From assembly GCA_024036415.1 (NCBI GenBank), contig JAMWET010001067.1:1-64000 (forward strand): a DNA stretch of 64,000 nt, written 5' to 3'. The notes beneath the pieces are model-generated. The model did no database searches and had not been told where the DNA came from. It was given only the letters and a program-made list of their open reading frames with translations. Shown piece after piece: positions 31,800-64,000 of this stretch. The stretch is from Prochilodus magdalenae (lineage: Eukaryota > Chordata > Actinopteri > Characiformes > Prochilodontidae). The position numbers and the translations under genes were made by a program. Positions within the stretch are counted from its first letter, which is position 1, and each line of letters begins with the position of its first letter.

Positions 31800-32678
31800 T
31801 ATGGTTCATCGTGGACTTATTACATACTAAGACTTGTTAGTGAGTAACTACCAGGACTACAACTCAAGACTGATGGGTTATTCTTATGCTGGTTACAGAA
31901 AAGTGTATTAACATTTTGGGCCCACCAGCGGCCTTTTAAGGGTTTAACAGATTTTCTGGAACTGATATAATTAGTATGCTAAATAAAGACTTTCAATTCT
32001 CTATGAGAAGAACAACAGAAGGGGACTTTTAGAGTGTCATGCATAACTTTTTTCCACACTCTCTTTCTTACTAATGCTACCTTGTGGGCTGCGACAGTCT
32101 AACACAATCAATCAGTGCTCTTGTTCGTAAAAAAAAAAAAAAAAAGGTTTTGTTTTAAAACTTTGCTTAAAATGTTACTTTTACTACTACCACCAATAAT
32201 AATAATATTTATTTATTTATTTATTTATTATACATATACTTATTTATAATTAGTACTTATAATACTATTTTTTTGTTTTATTATTATTATACAGTGCAGC
32301 CACAATGCTGGCAGTAATGGTGCCAGTCAGACCTAGCATAGGGGACAATATATATACAACCAAAACAGTGAAGGAAACAACAATTACAACAGTGCAGGAG
32401 GCGGGGCTTGCCGGAATACGGGTGGGGAAAATAACTCAGCTCTTTTTATGGCTGTCTGGAGGCTGCTCGGCCTCTGAGAGGGAGTGTCTGTCCAGCCCCC
32501 ACTCTGGATTCTATACAGTGTTCATACAGAAGTATGTAAAAACCACCTCAGCAGTCCTGCACTGCATCTCTGAGAGACAGGGCAGGCTCACAACAACTGA
32601 CAGATTTGCACAGCTGTGGAACAGAGTTGAACTTCTTCCAGGAGGCTTTTACCTGCGTCTTACCTGAGCTGCTGGACC
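31800..32678 (+). promoter_or_regulatory. Upstream region of actr2
   Basis: No exon recognised. There is an (A)n run near 32130 and (TTTA)n near 32208-32230. A GC-box-like AGGCGGGGCTTG (about 32400) lies about 280 bp before the start codon, consistent with a housekeeping-type promoter. Confidence 0.35.
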
Positions 32679-35096
32679 ATGGACAGCGCAGGGAGAAAAG
32701 TGGTCGTCTGTGACAATGGGACAGGGGTAAGGGCACTTTGTGATGTGACCTATTAAGACAGCAGTCAAAATATTATATGCAAAATTGAATAAACACTTTT
32801 CTAAATATCTGTTCCAAATACCGCAGTGTAAAGTACTTTTTGTTAGGATGTATTCAGGTATGTATTAATTATGGCAATGCGCTGGACTTGCCATTTAAAG
32901 GTTAATCAAAATCATTTCTTTCATTGTTTTTCGGGTTTGTATGCCATATGGGCTACAGAACGACAGCGAGTAGTTGGGAGTTCCTCACAGGGCGTGTATG
33001 CACTGTTCACATCTGTTTGGGCTTGTTCAGTGAGGAACTGCGATTGTGTCACACGAATGGCCTTAAAAGGTTTAGCAGAAAAAGGAACAGTGTTATTGGA
33101 CACAAATCAGGAAGTACTGTCATGCATCATACGCAGTCGTATGAAGTTTCAGTCGCATTAAGTTTTATTCTGCATTGTTTTGGTGCTTGAAGTCAGCACC
33201 GCAGTTCTCAGGCATTGTATCTTTCCAGCTGGGGCTCACAAAGCAGACCTTCTATCTGCAGGCTATGGAATGTGTGTTACCCCACACGGACAAGTTAGGA
33301 CATTTCTGACTGGAGTCTGTAGAGTGAAGTTAAGAGATAAACACCAGAGGTGGAACTGAAAACCAAAGCAGTGAAAACGTTGTGACCCTGGCTTTAGTAA
33401 CAGGCCCTGCTGAATTATATTTGCTACCCTCTGCATGTCACTGTACCACAAGCTAATATTTGTTGTTGAACATACAAGCTCTTTTCTCACAACATACCTG
33501 ACGCTCATGTAGGCCTGTAACAGAGGTGTCTTACCTGGCTGCAGGTTTTCATTCCAACATGAAGTATATATATATAATACCTGTCAAACGTTTAGACACG
33601 GCAACTCAAAATGTTTTCCCAAATTTTTAACTTAATGCTTAATGTTAAAAATAGCACTCATGGAATCAGCAGTCACCTTATAAAACTCCAGAATACAGGA
33701 GGATAAACCAGTTTACTTGACTTGAAGTGAAGGTTGATATAACTGGAGGCTGCAATGGAGGTTGAATAAAGCAGTCTGTCTATCATGAATATTTATAAAA
33801 ATTAAAAAGGTAAATAGAGTTTTAAACTGTGCAAAAAAAAAAGCAAAAAGTTTTTCCTTTTTGGCAAAATGTACATATTAGAGGTGGAGATATGATATAA
33901 TGTAATATAATATTACATATAATATATGTAATATAATACTGTGATCAATCAAGAGTATATGTGGTTTGTCAGGATATGTATTGGAACTGTTGTATATATA
34001 TATATATAAGGGTCATGTTTTCTCTCTTCTTATTGATTTGCAGTTTGTTAAATGTGGTTTTGCTGGGTCCAATTTCCCTGAACACATCTTCCCAGCACTT
34101 GTGGGCCGACCTGTCATACGCTCAGATACTAAAGTTGGCAATATTGTAATTAAGGTGAGTCTTTGAAGTTCTACCTAGCCTAAAACATACAACACAAAAT
34201 CCCTGTACTAAAAGACACCCTGTGCCCTTTGATCTTCCTTCTAGACTGCAAGTAAGTAAGTAGGTAGTACCAAGAACATTGGCTTTAAACAGATTCTTTA
34301 AAACCACTCATTCTAAAGCTCTTTCTCGAACCCTGTAACCCTTGACACGTTTACTTTAAGCATCTGCAATAAGCAATAAGCATTATATGTATCTGACCCC
34401 TGGTCTGTAGGACCTGATGGTGGGCGAGGAGGCGAGTGAATGCCGCTCCATGCTAGAGGTCTCCTACCCCATGGAAAACGGAATGGTACGGAATTGGGAG
34501 GACATGCTTCACCTATGGGATCACACCTTCGGAGCAGAGCGTCTCAACATTAACCCGCCAGACTGTAAGGTCCTGCTGACTGAGCCCCCCCTGAACCCTT
34601 TGAAGAACCGACAGAAGATCGCAGAGGTCATGTTTGAGACCTACAAGTTTCACGGCATCTACATCGCCATCCAGGCTGTGTTGACGCTCTATGCACAGGG
34701 TAAGACAGGAAGCTGTGGATGTGGGGTTTCAGTTCTCTTTCATAAGGGTTGTGGTGTTTCAGTTGAGCCAAAATTTTTGCATCTTTGAAATACAGGAATG
34801 GATCTTACAATAAGAACCACATCAAAGTATTACATGTAGCAGCAGCTAATAAGCCAAAATGAAATGCTTGTATGAGACTGGATTGTGTGTGCTGACCTGT
34901 AGCCCTGTGCCAGGTCTCTTGACGGGTGTGGTGGTGGACTCGGGTGATGGTGTGACTCACATCTGTCCGGTCTATGAGGGTTTCTCCCTCCCCCACCTCA
35001 CTCGCAGACTGGACATTGCAGGACGTGACATCACACGCTACCTCATCAAGGTGAGGTGCACTCAACCATGGAGCGGACACTGTCTCTGAATTTGTG

Positions 35097-35153
<57 letters not shown>

Positions 35154-38100
35154 ATATATATATAAGCAGCTTCTTAGTTGAATTTTAATTGGAATTTATT
35201 TAAAATATTTTAAAACATTTTTATCTTTGTCACTTTCAATATAACCACAGCACTCACTCACTCGCTCACTCACTCACTCACTCACTCACTCACTGACTCA
35301 CATGTTGCTCATCCTTTTGAATCGGGGGTGGGGGGTAATGGAGCCTATCTCAGTGCTCACTGGGGAAGGCAGGAAACATTGGTCAACCCACCAGTCCACC
35401 GTAACACTACAGAAACTAAATGTTTATAATGTTATAAATGTTAGTATTTTGAAAACTTTTTTTTCCAATTTTGCTAATGCTAGCCACTACATGGCTATCA
35501 AACACAGCTTTAGCCTCGACCAGCTGTATACACACATACCATCTTTTTATTTTTCACCATAGATTGTTGGCAATAAGTGTGTACGCGGTGCTAGAAAGAT
35601 ACATACTGATGTACTGATTCTTTGGTCCTCACATGGTCAGCTGCTGCTGCTGAGGGGCTATGCCTTCAACCACTCGGCCGACTTCGAGACAGTTCGCATG
35701 CTGAAGGAAAAGCTGTGCTTTGTGGGTTACAACATCGAACAGGAGCAGAAACTGGCCAACGAGACAACCTTCCTGGTGGAGTCCTACACGGTAACATTCA
35801 CCTCAGTGCTTTCTCCTCTCTCCTCTCTAATTTGAGCCACACACCTGCAGATATGCCCACACAAAACACTTCCACCAGACTCTTAAGGGTTTCATGAGTA
35901 ACACTGCACCGGCAGCGTACGTGACAGCAGACGTAGGTGAGTATGCTGTAAGTACAGTATGCTGTATAGTTTTTTGAGCCTAATCTCTGTCAGCTGGGTC
36001 TGGCTAGGATCTTATAGGCCCCAGTCCAAAGAGAATCAGTGGACCCCCATATAGAAATGACTTTCATTTAATTAAAAGCTGTCTCAAACTCTTTTCACTA
36101 GCATCTTGCAACAACCTAAAGATTGAATGGGTCATGGGTGTATGATTGTGTCCGTACCATTGGAGCCCAGGAAAGATTTCCTTGCACCATGGGACTTCCT
36201 CAGAAGTTCCTGCTTGGCTAGATCAGATGCATTAGTGTTAGCTAAGGGATGGGGCTGCATGTGAACCATTTCAATTCTAAATTTTCTTCACTTCAATAAC
36301 TAATATGAAGAATTCAGTCAATTCTACAACAGCCCTTTTAACTAAAAGAACCCTTGTTCTTGAACTGGTTCAGTTTTTTTTTAGAATCTTGGTGCTATCC
36401 AGGGAACCAATTTGAAACAGCTTCTACTGGAACCAAAGAACATCATCAACATTAGCAGAGGGAGCTGCACAGCTGTAGTAAACAGTAGCAACAAGATGGC
36501 CGAGCATATAGATTACCTGCTAGCCTTTGTGCTGTTATTCCAGATGTTTTATCCAGAAAGCGTCACAGATCAACTACTGGACATAAGAAGACATAGAAGA
36601 GCTTTCTCTGGGTGTCGCCACTGTTGCTTTCTTTTGCCTCCACAGCAGACATGCCAAAAGATGTCAAAATGGATCATGCTGAAGAACCTACTATTCTTTG
36701 GTTTCAGCTGGGAACTAACTTTTTAGGTTTAGTTTGGAAATGTGCAAACCGGTTTAACATTAGGTGCGAGAACTGAAGCAGAACAAGTTCCATATTGGTT
36801 GAAAAGGGGCTATGAGAGTATTCTGTATATTATGGGATTGAGAACAGGAATCCTGGACCAACCAACCAGTCCTGAACTTAAGGCCTTCAGACTGTACATA
36901 GTGTGGAGCTGATGTAAAGACTAACGGCTCTATGAACTGCTCTGGTTGTAGCTACCAGATGGACGCACAGTGCTGGTCGGGGGGGAAAGGTTTGGGGCCC
37001 CTGAAGCACTCTTTCAGCCGCACCTCATAAACGTAGAGGGGGTCGGAGTGGCTGAGCTTCTATTCAACACCATCCAGGCTGCTGACATCGATCTCAGGTC
37101 AGTTATAGTGAAGATCAGGCTCTTTCTTAATTTACATTGAACCTGCTCTCACATCCACATTCGTACACATCCCTCCCATCTTGTTTTCACCAAGGTCATC
37201 AGATATAATTATAGAGGGCAAAATCTTTAATCCTTTACAGGTCAGAGTTCTACAAGCACATCGTGCTGTCTGGGGGGACAACTATGTACCCAGGGCTTCC
37301 ATCCAGGCTGGAGAGAGAGATTAAGCAGCTGTACCTGGAAAGAGTGCTGCATGGAGACACAGACAAACTCTCGGTATGCAAATACAAATGCAGACACGTA
37401 TACTCTTATAGTCTGATGCTCTAAAAATAAACCATCTAAAACTGACCTCATATCATGTCATACCACTATCGGTGGCCCCTCACATCTTCTTCTGGTGGGT
37501 TTCTCATAGAATGTAAATATCAGCTAATCAGACTTATGTCATAGACATATCTTCTGTATGCTGGGTCTTCTCAGTGTTTCTTCATCATGCTCTAATAGCT
37601 CCTTTCATCGAAGAGAACTCTGGTTCTGTTCACCAGGGTTACTTACATACTCAGTGCTATTTAGGGAGTCAGTATTGAGTTTTCACAAATTTTTATTGGA
37701 ATCAAGTAACACCAAGACACAACATCAGCATTAACAAAGGGCACTGCACAATGCTAGTAAATGGTAGTAAGATGGCGGTGTGTATACATTACCTGCGAGC
37801 GTTTGTGCTGTTATTCCAGATGTTAGTTTTTATCCAAAAAAGCAAACACGGATCAGCTACTGCTGATAAGAAGACACAGAAGAGTTCTTCAGCAGACCAC
37901 TGCGCCCTTTGTGGGTGTTACCTTTGTTACCTTCTTACTCTTCAACAACTGACAAACCCACAGATGCCATCATGGTTCATGCTCAAGAACCTACTGTTCC
38001 ATGGTTCCAACTGGGAACAAACTTTTCTGGTTCCGAGCCTGTTTATTTTTGGTGAAAAAGTGCTGAACGGTCAAAAAAATTTGAACCAGAGGGGAACCTT

Positions 38101-38909
38101 TCCACAGAGTCTTGGTTCCTCTTTTTGGTTCTTCTATGTGTTCTTAAATATACAGTATTCTCCCTTTGAGTCTTGGTTTCTTTCAGTTGATTGTCCTTGT
38201 GCTCTTATGGGGCTTCTCCACTTGAGTCTTGGTTTTATTTGTTGGATCTTCAGGATTATCTCAGGCAACATGGTTCCTCCTAGTGATCATTTCTCATGCT
38301 CTTAGAGACATATTTGGCGCTGGAAATGCTTTGGGATTCTGTTTATAGGATTTAACTAACCATTGCAGATGTAATTAGATTTGAACTACATCCAAGAGAT
38401 CAAAAAGAATCAAGACACATTAGATGCACCTTCCCCTGACATGCTAAAACAGTCTGTAGTCAGCTTATTGTGAAGCACTGGTCCATAATTAAACACCATA
38501 CCATATCATCAGTCTTTTGTATGATCGAAGCTACATGATCTCATACTGTACAAGCATCTGATATACTTCAGCATGTGAACAGCCAATGACATAATGAATG
38601 CGAGCAAGTTATTTAAAGCACGAATTATTAAAGCAAATTATTGCTTATGTAAGAGTATGCCACCCACCTCTTGGCTGCATAACTGAACCCCACAGCACTC
38701 TTTCTCTTACTCACTCATTCCTCTCTCTTCTTCTGCAGAAGTTTAAGATCCGCATAGAAGATCCACCTCGCCGCAAGCACATGGTGTTCATGGGCGGGGC
38801 CGTGCTGGCCAACATCATGAAAGATAAAGAGTCCTTCTGGCTGTCGAAGGCAGAGTACGAGGAGAAAGGGCTAAAAGTGCTGGACAAGCTCGGTGGTGCC
38901 ACGAAATGA
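32679..38909 (+). CDS. actr2: Actin-related protein 2 (ARP2), Arp2/3 complex subunit
   Basis: ARP2 is the actin-like subunit that, with ARP3, forms the seed for branched actin filaments. Eight exons (32679-32726, 34044-34154, 34411-34699, 34914-35050, 35641-35790, 36952-37097, 37241-37373, 38739-38909) join in frame to 394 aa, the known ARP2 length. The start is ACCATGG. Nucleotide-binding motifs are present: CDNGTGFVKCG (residues 11-21), [11 protein letters not shown] (about 155-165), [10 protein letters not shown], and [36 protein letters not shown] distinguishes it from conventional actin. Compared with recalled vertebrate ARP2 it has many substitutions in an otherwise near-invariant family, mainly in exon 3 ([20 protein letters not shown]) and at the C-terminus (LGGATK). 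It is therefore probably a divergent fish paralogue rather than the main ARP2. Confidence 0.93.
35096..35300. repeat. (TCTA)n and (CACT)n microsatellites in actr2 intron 4
   Basis: A TCTA run at about 35098-35152 and a CACT run at about 35250-35297. Confidence 0.95.
36360..36850. repeat. Interspersed repeat copy in actr2 intron 5
   Basis: Matches the segment at 37640-38130 over several hundred bases (TTTGTGCTGTTATTCCAGAT, ATAAGAAGACA, AAGAACCTACT). Not coding; the open frames are shadows of the repeat. Confidence 0.7.
37640..38130. repeat. Interspersed repeat copy in actr2 intron 7
   Basis: A second copy of the repeat at 36360-36850, in the same orientation, on the other side of two actr2 exons. 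An incidental open frame of 184 codons here is not a gene. Confidence 0.7.
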
Positions 38910-38944
38910 AGCTTGAACTTATTCAGATATAAATACACATGCCA

Positions 38945-39448
38945 TATGTCCCAACGTTCGTAGACACCTGCTTATCCAACGTTTTATCTGAAACTGAGAG
39001 TATCAATACAGAATCTGCTGCAGTAACACAGTCTCTACTCTTATGACAAGGCTGTACAGTAGAAGTTGCTGTTATGATTTTATTGCATTCAGCCCCATGA
39101 GTATTAGTGCACACAGGTACTGATGTGGATAAATGATTAGTTCTGGAACACAAATGCCATTCCAACTTATTCCAGAGATATTGAACAGAGCTCTATCACT
39201 CTAGAGAACTGCAGGGAAATGCTGGGGGGCTTTGTATTCCACTAACTGATTCTTGGCATCCAGAGAATGGTGACCTTAAGCTCATGTGCAGTAGCTCCAA
39301 ACTGTCCCTTCCACTGGCAGTGCATTTCTGTGGATATTATACCAGTTGAGTAGTAGTGCAGTTAAACGCCTGTGCAAATAGGTACAGCTTAAAAGTAGTT
39401 GAATTTACTAATTAGAAGGTGTCTGGATACTTTTGGACATATTGTATA
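38945..39448. mobile_element. Non-autonomous DNA-transposon-like repeat, copy 1
   Basis: Starts with CGTAGACACCTGC and ends with GTGTCTGGATACTTTTGGAC, a fish repeat family. A related copy lies at 61045-61390 (CGTAGACACCTGCTCATC) and a partial one at 49295-49480 (ACAGACACCTGCTCATCA). It lies just downstream of the actr2 stop, so the actr2 3' UTR may include it. Confidence 0.6.
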
Positions 39449-39449
39449 C

Positions 39450-41860
39450 ACAGATTTGTGCACACACAAGAGACCAAGGGCATATGAGGATATTCTGAAA
39501 ACTAAAGCTGATGAGCCAACCTCAGTGACAAATGTAATTATGGATAAAACCAAAAGCACATTATAACCTTATTCAAGAGTTCATGTCTTCTGTGATTGTC
39601 TTCTTTGCTTTACTGGCCTAAACTTAATATCATATAAAGCTAATACAAATCTAACTTGTTAAATCCCTAATGTAATATTGTTCTCTCCTCTGAGAATCAG
39701 AAGAGAAGGCTGCTGGAGACACTGAAAAAAGAGTTTGAATGCCACCTAGTGGAGTGTTTACCTCCACTTCTAAAGCTACTTCGTACATTCAGGGTCATTT
39801 TAGTTTAGACCAAAGGAATCTGAACTGTCCACCAAGGGCCGATGTGGCTGTAGGTGTTTTCATTCCAACGTAGCAGGAGCACACATGATCATTTGTTGAA
39901 GACTGAGCCCAAGTAGAACAAGAGGAAATAAACAAATAGAATTAGGAGCTCTTGTGTGGGTTGACAAACTGTGATCCAGCAACACTTTGAGGGTAAAATC
40001 AGATACCCCTGATTTAGGACATCATACAACCTACAAATTTCCCACACCAGATTTAGACAATCAACAAAGACATTTTTGGTGTTCAATTTAGTGTTACTTT
40101 TTTATATATAAAGATACAATAACAGTCAAAAGCTTAGACACACTGAGTGGATGTCTTAAAGACTCTACAGGCTTACACTTAATAGTTTAAACTGATGAGA
40201 TACTCTTTATGTATCACACTGTTATCATTTTACCATATCACCACCACTAATATATATATATTGTTGCTTTTTTAAGCTCTAATTTGTGAATATGCATGAT
40301 GGACAGACTCACAGGATTCATTTAAAATAGCTTAGAAAAGAATCTTGGTCTATCAACCTCCATTCCTGTTTTATCCTCCTGTAAAGTTCCTCCCCACCAG
40401 GGAGGTACCACCACATGTGGGAGACTGCGGTTTGAATCCCGGTCTGGGTGATTATGCTGTGCTATGTCAAGAAGACTCCTTGGGCAAGACTCCTAACGCT
40501 AACTAGCTCCTAAGTCGCTCTGGATAAGAGTGTCAGCTAAATGCTGTATATATATATAAAAAAAAAACACTAACCAATAATCACTTTTATTCTAAAGCAA
40601 AGTATTAAGCTATAAATAAGGAACCCTTCTATGAGTAGCTGTGTGTAAATTTTTGACTGGTATGTTAGGTTATGTTGATGATTTATAAATATTATATAAA
40701 TCTTCAGGTTTAAACATTTAATGTTAACTGTGTCCAAAAATCGCAACCTTAAAAAAACATTAACCTGGATGCAGTTTGAGTGTGCTGAGAGAAGTTTTAG
40801 GGATGTACCTATAGAAAGGATTTGGGTGACTATTGACTTCTAGTGTTTACTACCTATTTGAGCCCATTGCTAGCAGTTTAAAACTAAAGATGGCAAATTT
40901 GGGCACCAAAAATGTCTCTGTTGATTAACTGTGATTGTGTCAAACACATAACTGTTCCTTTAACATACTGGAGGCAGTGTTTTCATTCAGAGCATCCACA
41001 TAGATTTAATGCAGCTTGTTACTGAACAAAAATACAGCACAGTCGTTTCAGTGCATTCAGGGAAAAAAATGAGATTCTTACTTTAGCAATCCAAACATGC
41101 ACGTATGACATCAGCGACAACTCATAATCACAACTGACCGCATGCAGAAATCAAATATTTTCAACAACGTCATTCCAAATATAGAGTCCATTGCACTGAC
41201 TGGTGAAACGATCCTCACTGGAACTGAATTGGTACTCATTTACACCTGTAGATTTTAAAAACCATACAATACAGGATAGCAATAAAGTGTCACAATATTA
41301 AGTGTCCTTATGGGAATCCAACACAACAGAATAAGACGGAACGGTCAGTCATTGTAAAACCAGTCAATCAGTGTTTTTGCGATCACTTAAACCACCATAG
41401 GGTGTTACCATTACAGCACATTCAGCGAATGCAACACGGTACGAAACACAGGCCGGACGCTGCTCCACCATCCAGCCGGAACTTCTTCAAGACGTTCGTT
41501 TACATGGAATGTCTCCGGAAACCAACAAGAACTCAGCCTAAACATTATTAATACAACTCAAAGACCTTAGCTCATTCAGTCAGTGCTGAGCAAAACAAAG
41601 GAGCTCTAAATCAAGCAAGGTACAGTTTTTTCAAGTTTTACGGTTTAAAAAGATACCAGAGACGTTAAAATACTGAAAATAACCAAACAGAAAAAACTGA
41701 TGTGCTGTTACAGGACCAGACTGATCTCCTCAGGTTTTCTAGTCATATTAAAGCACTACAATACAGCTGAAAGAGTCTTGCTTCTTACGGACTCCGTCAC
41801 ATACTGACACTCGGGGCATCTCAGATGCATACGTGTAAATGTACATAATAAATATATATA
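39450..41860. other. actr2/rin1 convergent intergenic region
   Basis: No coding exon was seen. It contains the interspersed repeat at 40240-40930 split by a SINE. AATAAA-type signals for actr2 are possible (for example near 39926 and 41282), but none is decisive. Confidence 0.5.
40392..40550 (+). mobile_element. tRNA-derived SINE, copy 4, 5'-truncated
   Basis: Lacks the A-box end but keeps GGTTTGAATCCCGG (B box), CTCCTTGGGCAAGACTCC and TCGCTCTGGATAAGAGTGTC. It is inserted into the interspersed repeat at 40240-40930. Confidence 0.8.
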
Positions 41861-41864
41861 GAGA

Positions 41865-41870
41865 TTTATT
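41865..41870 (-). other. Candidate rin1 polyadenylation signal
   Basis: AATAAA on the minus strand about 465 bp after the rin1 stop codon. A CA run on the plus strand (about 42205-42226) would lie in the 3' UTR as GT repeats. Confidence 0.4.
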
Positions 41871-42333
41871 ATAGATTTTTTTTCACCCACCTGTTTAAAA
41901 AAAGATGCTGTATAAAGACATCATGTTCAACACTTTGGTATTGAAGTTCGGCAGGCAAAGACCCTTGGCAACCATACTAATGACACTGACGACTAGAACC
42001 TGCAGCAGGAGTTTAAAAAAGAGCGATGGTTCCTGATTCCTTTACTGGCAAATATTGCTTTAAGCATTATTGCCAAGGATCTTTCTCCATTCCAGCTAAC
42101 CTTCTAGCCTCAAAGTGAGCTTTTCTGTGTCTTCAGTGGCAGACCGACACGCAAAACTGAGCACTTTTGCAACATCTGAACTAGACAGTCACCCACACAT
42201 ACGCACACACACACACACACACACGCCCAGTCCACAGGCCTTCATACCAAACAGCTGTGGAGCTCAGGGCCAGTGAAGAGGAACTTGTGAAGCTGAAACT
42301 GATGCCAGTAAAAGTTCTTCCGTCCCTTCATCT

Positions 42334-63589
<21,256 letters not shown>

Positions 63590-64000
63590 CTGTAATACAG
63601 AGCAGAGGGGTTAAACACACACACACACATATACTATCCGGGCACAGTGTTCACTGTCCTCAGGGGGAGCAAACATTCTTGTTCCACAGCATGGTGTGGG
63701 TTGGTGGGGGTCATCCAACATTACTGGAGCATCGTCATGCTCTAGGATGAATATTAGGTCTATAATTATACTCAATTTTTTTTTCAAACTCATTTTAGAT
63801 GTCACGGAAAGTGAATTTTTAAATGGAGGGACCATGTAAAAATAAATTGGACATGGTTCCACTACTCTGACTGACATCACTCTATCCAACACTCTTAACC
63901 TGTTTCACCACTAAATTAACCTGACAGCTCAGTCACGTATGCTAGGGTAGCTTTCACTTGGTGGTTAGCTTTTGCTTGGTAAGTTTCAAACAGAGAGAGA
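63590..64000. other. rin1 upstream intron, no exon recognised
   Basis: The sequence upstream of the first visible rin1 exon shows a short CA run (63617-63631) but no further exon. The N-terminal exon(s) should lie beyond the window. Confidence 0.4.

Noticed and set aside
32305..32667. 120-codon open frame just upstream of actr2
   Set aside because: No recognisable domain. It overlaps the expected promoter and 5' UTR of actr2.
37751..38305. 184-codon open frame
   Set aside because: It lies within an interspersed repeat whose other copy (36360-36850) does not preserve the same protein.
32679..38909. Conventional actin gene
   Set aside because: Length 394 aa and sequences such as [20 protein letters not shown] and [20 protein letters not shown] are ARP2-specific.
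39741..39753. CTCF-like CCACCTAGTGG after actr2
   Set aside because: Two mismatches at key core positions and a sequence common in fish repeats.

Overview
The window is vertebrate nuclear DNA, almost certainly from a teleost fish. It has large genes with many GT-AG introns, dense microsatellites and minisatellites, Tc1-like transposons, tRNA-derived SINEs and fragments of non-LTR retrotransposons. It also carries a Six3/6-class gene best matched to the fish gene six7. I cannot name the species. All gene assignments come from recalled protein families; no database search was run.

Layout. (1) Positions 1-15,240, plus strand: the 3' part of an extended-synaptotagmin-1-like gene. An intact end of a C2D-like domain (192-533) is followed by a linker, an intact five-exon C2C domain (4872-9758), and a second C2D-plus-linker set (9945-15238) with stops, frame changes and one lost splice donor. 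The final C2 domain of ESYT1 is not visible. (2) Positions 15,300-25,000: about 10 kb without a recognisable gene, with microsatellites, transposon remnants and a cluster of CCAAT motifs. (3) Positions 25,416-28,887, plus strand: six7, three exons, 258 aa, with a TATA-like box upstream. (4) Positions 30,083-31,797: a perfectly phased minisatellite of twenty-six 66-bp units, each carrying a consensus NF-Y (CCAAT) site. (5) Positions 32,679-38,909, plus strand: a complete eight-exon ARP2 (actr2-type) gene, 394 aa, unusually divergent for this family. (6) Positions 42,334-63,589, minus strand: ten exons (729 aa) of a rin1 orthologue (SH2, RIN-homology, VPS9 and RA domains), open at its 5' end, which lies beyond the window. 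Its introns hold Tc1, LINE and long simple-repeat sequence.

The genes are not an operon. E-Syt1 works in ER-plasma-membrane tethering and lipid transfer, Six7 in photoreceptor and eye development, ARP2 in branched-actin nucleation, and RIN1 as a Ras effector and Rab5 exchange factor. actr2 and rin1 converge, with their coding ends about 3.4 kb apart. The points most worth a second look are the duplicated and decaying C2C-C2D module, the CCAAT-bearing repeats on both sides of six7, the altered FLVR motif in the Rin1 SH2 domain, and the divergent ARP2.
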